Shown: one piece after another, positions 32,961-34,202 of the stretch
How positions within the stretch are numbered: the first letter of the stretch is position 1
How the letters are laid out: every line of letters begins with the position of its first letter
Assembly: GCA_902763835.1 (NCBI GenBank)
Contig: CACWTQ010000036.1
Location: forward strand, 1-34,202
Direction: 5' to 3'
Origin: an uncultured Ruminococcus sp.
GTDB lineage: Bacteria; Bacillota; Clostridia; Oscillospirales; Acutalibacteraceae
DNA: 34,202 bases
Notes under the pieces: generated by a model
Seen by the model: only the letters and a program-made list of their open reading frames with translations
Told to the model about the DNA's origin: nothing
The model's database searches: none
Program-made: the position numbers and the translations under genes

Positions 32961-33896
32961 TTATGACACTATCCTATTCCCTATCCAACACAAAATATCC
33001 TCAAACACCTCTTCCTTATTCAGCTCATTTAACAGCTCGTGCCGACACTCGCTGTACAGTTTAAACGACAAGTCACTAACCTCACGCTTTTCGAGATTTT
33101 TAAAAACTTCCATAACTCCTCTGCCGTTTTCGCCCACAGGGTCTTTCTCACCGGAGATAATAAGTGTGGGTAAGTCTTTTCTGAAATTATCAAACCACTC
33201 CTCACTGTTACATTCGGTACTCAGCATTACCAAATCGTTCATAGCCTTAAGAGAGAAAGTGAAATTGAAATATTCATCATTCTTGTGCTTTTCGATAATA
33301 TTTTTATCTCGTGTTATCCACGAATAATCGTTATTCTCTTCCTTGAACTCGTAATTATAAATATCGAAAAATACCTTTTGTGTAAGCTCCGATTTATAAT
33401 CCAAACCTTTGACTTTACTGCCCAGATCAGTTATTGCAAGTCCAAGCTGCGAACCCTTCTGGAAACCGCCTGTGCCTGCTATAATAAGACCGTCTGCCAT
33501 TTCGGGGTATTTCTCCGAGCAAATTCTCGCAACAAAACTACCCATACTGTGTCCGAAAAGAATATGCTTCAAGTCCTTGTAGCTTTCAAGAAATTCACCT
33601 GCAAAAGCATAGGCATCGTCAACAAGAATTTTATCGCCGTTTTCTTCTGCAAAGAAGCCTAGTTTATCAACACTCCCCGCTGTCTTTCCGTGACCTAACT
33701 GGTCGTGAATAAATGCTACATATCCGTTCTCGGCAAGCAAACCCATAAACTCTTCGTACAGTTCCGTATGCTCCGACATTCCGTGAAGTATCTGAACCGT
33801 AGCTTTCGGTGTGCCTATGGGAATATATATTTTACCGTACAGTATATGAATATTATCATTGCTTTTTGCTGTATGTTCGACTATTGTATATTTCAT
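32961..33896 (-). CDS. Alpha/beta hydrolase, monoacylglycerol lipase/lysophospholipase type
   Basis: 311 residues, cytosolic serine hydrolase with Hydrolase_4 features: HGMSEHTELYEEF (oxyanion loop), FIHDQLGHGKT, nucleophile elbow LFGHSMGSFVARI (Ser near residue 118), acid region LIISGEKDPVGENGRGV and the catalytic His in SECRHELLNEL. Probably acts on glycerides or lysophospholipids; substrate cannot be told. ATG 33896 has GAGGT upstream, and an M4 end lies 23 nt before the start. Confidence 0.85.
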   Translation of the reverse strand: MKYTIVEHTAKSNDNIHILYGKIYIPIGTPKATVQILHGMSEHTELYEEFMGLLAENGYVAFIHDQLGHGKTAGSVDKLGFFAEENGDKILVDDAYAFAGEFLESYKDLKHILFGHSMGSFVARICSEKYPEMADGLIIAGTGGFQKGSQLGLAITDLGSKVKGLDYKSELTQKVFFDIYNYEFKEENNDYSWITRDKNIIEKHKNDEYFNFTFSLKAMNDLVMLSTECNSEEWFDNFRKDLPTLIISGEKDPVGENGRGVMEVFKNLEKREVSDLSFKLYSECRHELLNELNKEEVFEDILCWIGNRIVS

Positions 33897-33919
33897 AATT
33901 ACATTACCTCTTTTTCATT

Positions 33920-33932
33920 ACGTGAAGATAGT
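33920..33932 (+). repeat. M4 end, solo, upstream of the hydrolase
   Basis: ACGTGAAGATAGT followed by TGTACCCGACCGAAAGTAG-like interior as in other M4 copies. No partner end within the window. Confidence 0.6.
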
Positions 33933-34090
33933 TATTGATTAAAATTATTTTTTGTACCCGACCGAAAGTAGATTTTTAGCAAGAATTTTCTAGACATTTC
34001 ATCATAATTTTAATATTTAAAATAACTAAATTATTTGTGTACTACTTCCCGATAGTGACATACTCCCACCACCTACGCTTCTGTGTTGTC

Positions 34091-34202
34091 TTAGGAACTG
34101 TTTGGAAATAAGTTGAACAATTTAGACGCAGGATAATTTGTTCTGTGTTAGGCACAACACCGCAGGAATACTGACGTATTTCAGAGCCTGTTTAAAATCT
34201 GA
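34091..34202 (+). repeat. M1 element, copy 7, interrupted by an M2 end
   Basis: TTA then GGAACTGTTTGGAAATAAGT and the full M1 left arm to CAGGAATACTGACGTATTTC, where AGAGCCTGTTTAAAATCT (34183-34200), the M2 end, takes over. The rest is outside the window. It looks like M2 inserted into M1. Confidence 0.75.

Noticed and set aside
1..34202. CRISPR array as explanation for the repeats
   Set aside because: Copies are dispersed, in both orientations, of different lengths and with inverted ends; no regular spacer spacing and no cas gene.

Overview
The window looks like a chromosomal segment of a low-to-mid GC Clostridia bacterium, most likely a Ruminococcus-like member of the Oscillospiraceae. The evidence is secreted proteins with type I dockerin modules, a split two-gene transketolase, an stand-alone PncC/CinA domain, AGGAGG-type ribosome binding sites, frequent GTG and TTG starts, and consensus SigA-type promoters. 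Species cannot be fixed from the sequence alone. No rRNA, tRNA, CRISPR array, phage module or intact transposase gene was seen.

Layout: 1-5760 holds miaB, a DT-rich lipoprotein, pncC, a CrtO-like membrane acyltransferase and rsmE. 5845-8447 is a tyrS-VanY-type carboxypeptidase pair. 8783-11665 carries two secreted dockerin proteins, one with a BIG2 domain and one with BspA-type leucine-rich repeats. They share a leader and a post-leader acidic helix and each has a consensus promoter. 11741-15788 is a tightly overlapping ftsK/spoIIIE, MBL-fold, DUF3006 operon, the last gene being only 59 codons. 16151-20174 holds uppP, a TepA-like protease, a CmpB-like membrane protein and a CBS-domain (CNNM/CorC) protein. 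20490-24249 holds a zinc-ribbon lipoprotein, a membrane-anchored Ada-like protein, an ABC-F factor and a DUF5658-like membrane protein. 25302-28146 is a trkA-trkH potassium uptake operon. 28301-29706 is a DUF1648-type membrane protein followed by a small gene broken by an insertion. 30251-32043 is the split transketolase behind a structured leader RNA. The right end has a truncated Rpn-type gene, an IS605-like end and an alpha/beta hydrolase.

The most striking property is not a gene but a dense population of short non-coding inverted-repeat elements (MITE-like). I distinguish six families, here called M1 to M6. M1 (TIR GGAACTGT, 70, 121 and 155 bp forms) and M2 (TIR GAGCCTGTTTAAAATC) show 3-bp T-N-A type target duplications; M5 and M6 show TA or TTAA. 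Because their target is TA or TNA, they repeatedly sit exactly on stop codons: miaB, pncC, the CBS protein, the zinc-ribbon lipoprotein and trkH all end at an element junction, and the TepA-like gene ends inside one. M6 split a small gene whose frame is restored exactly when the element and one duplication are removed. M4 ends lie just upstream of the ribosome binding sites of three genes. Elements are nested in one another (M3 in M4; M2 next to M1) and chimeric (M3 joined to M1), so the history includes several rounds of insertion and recombination.
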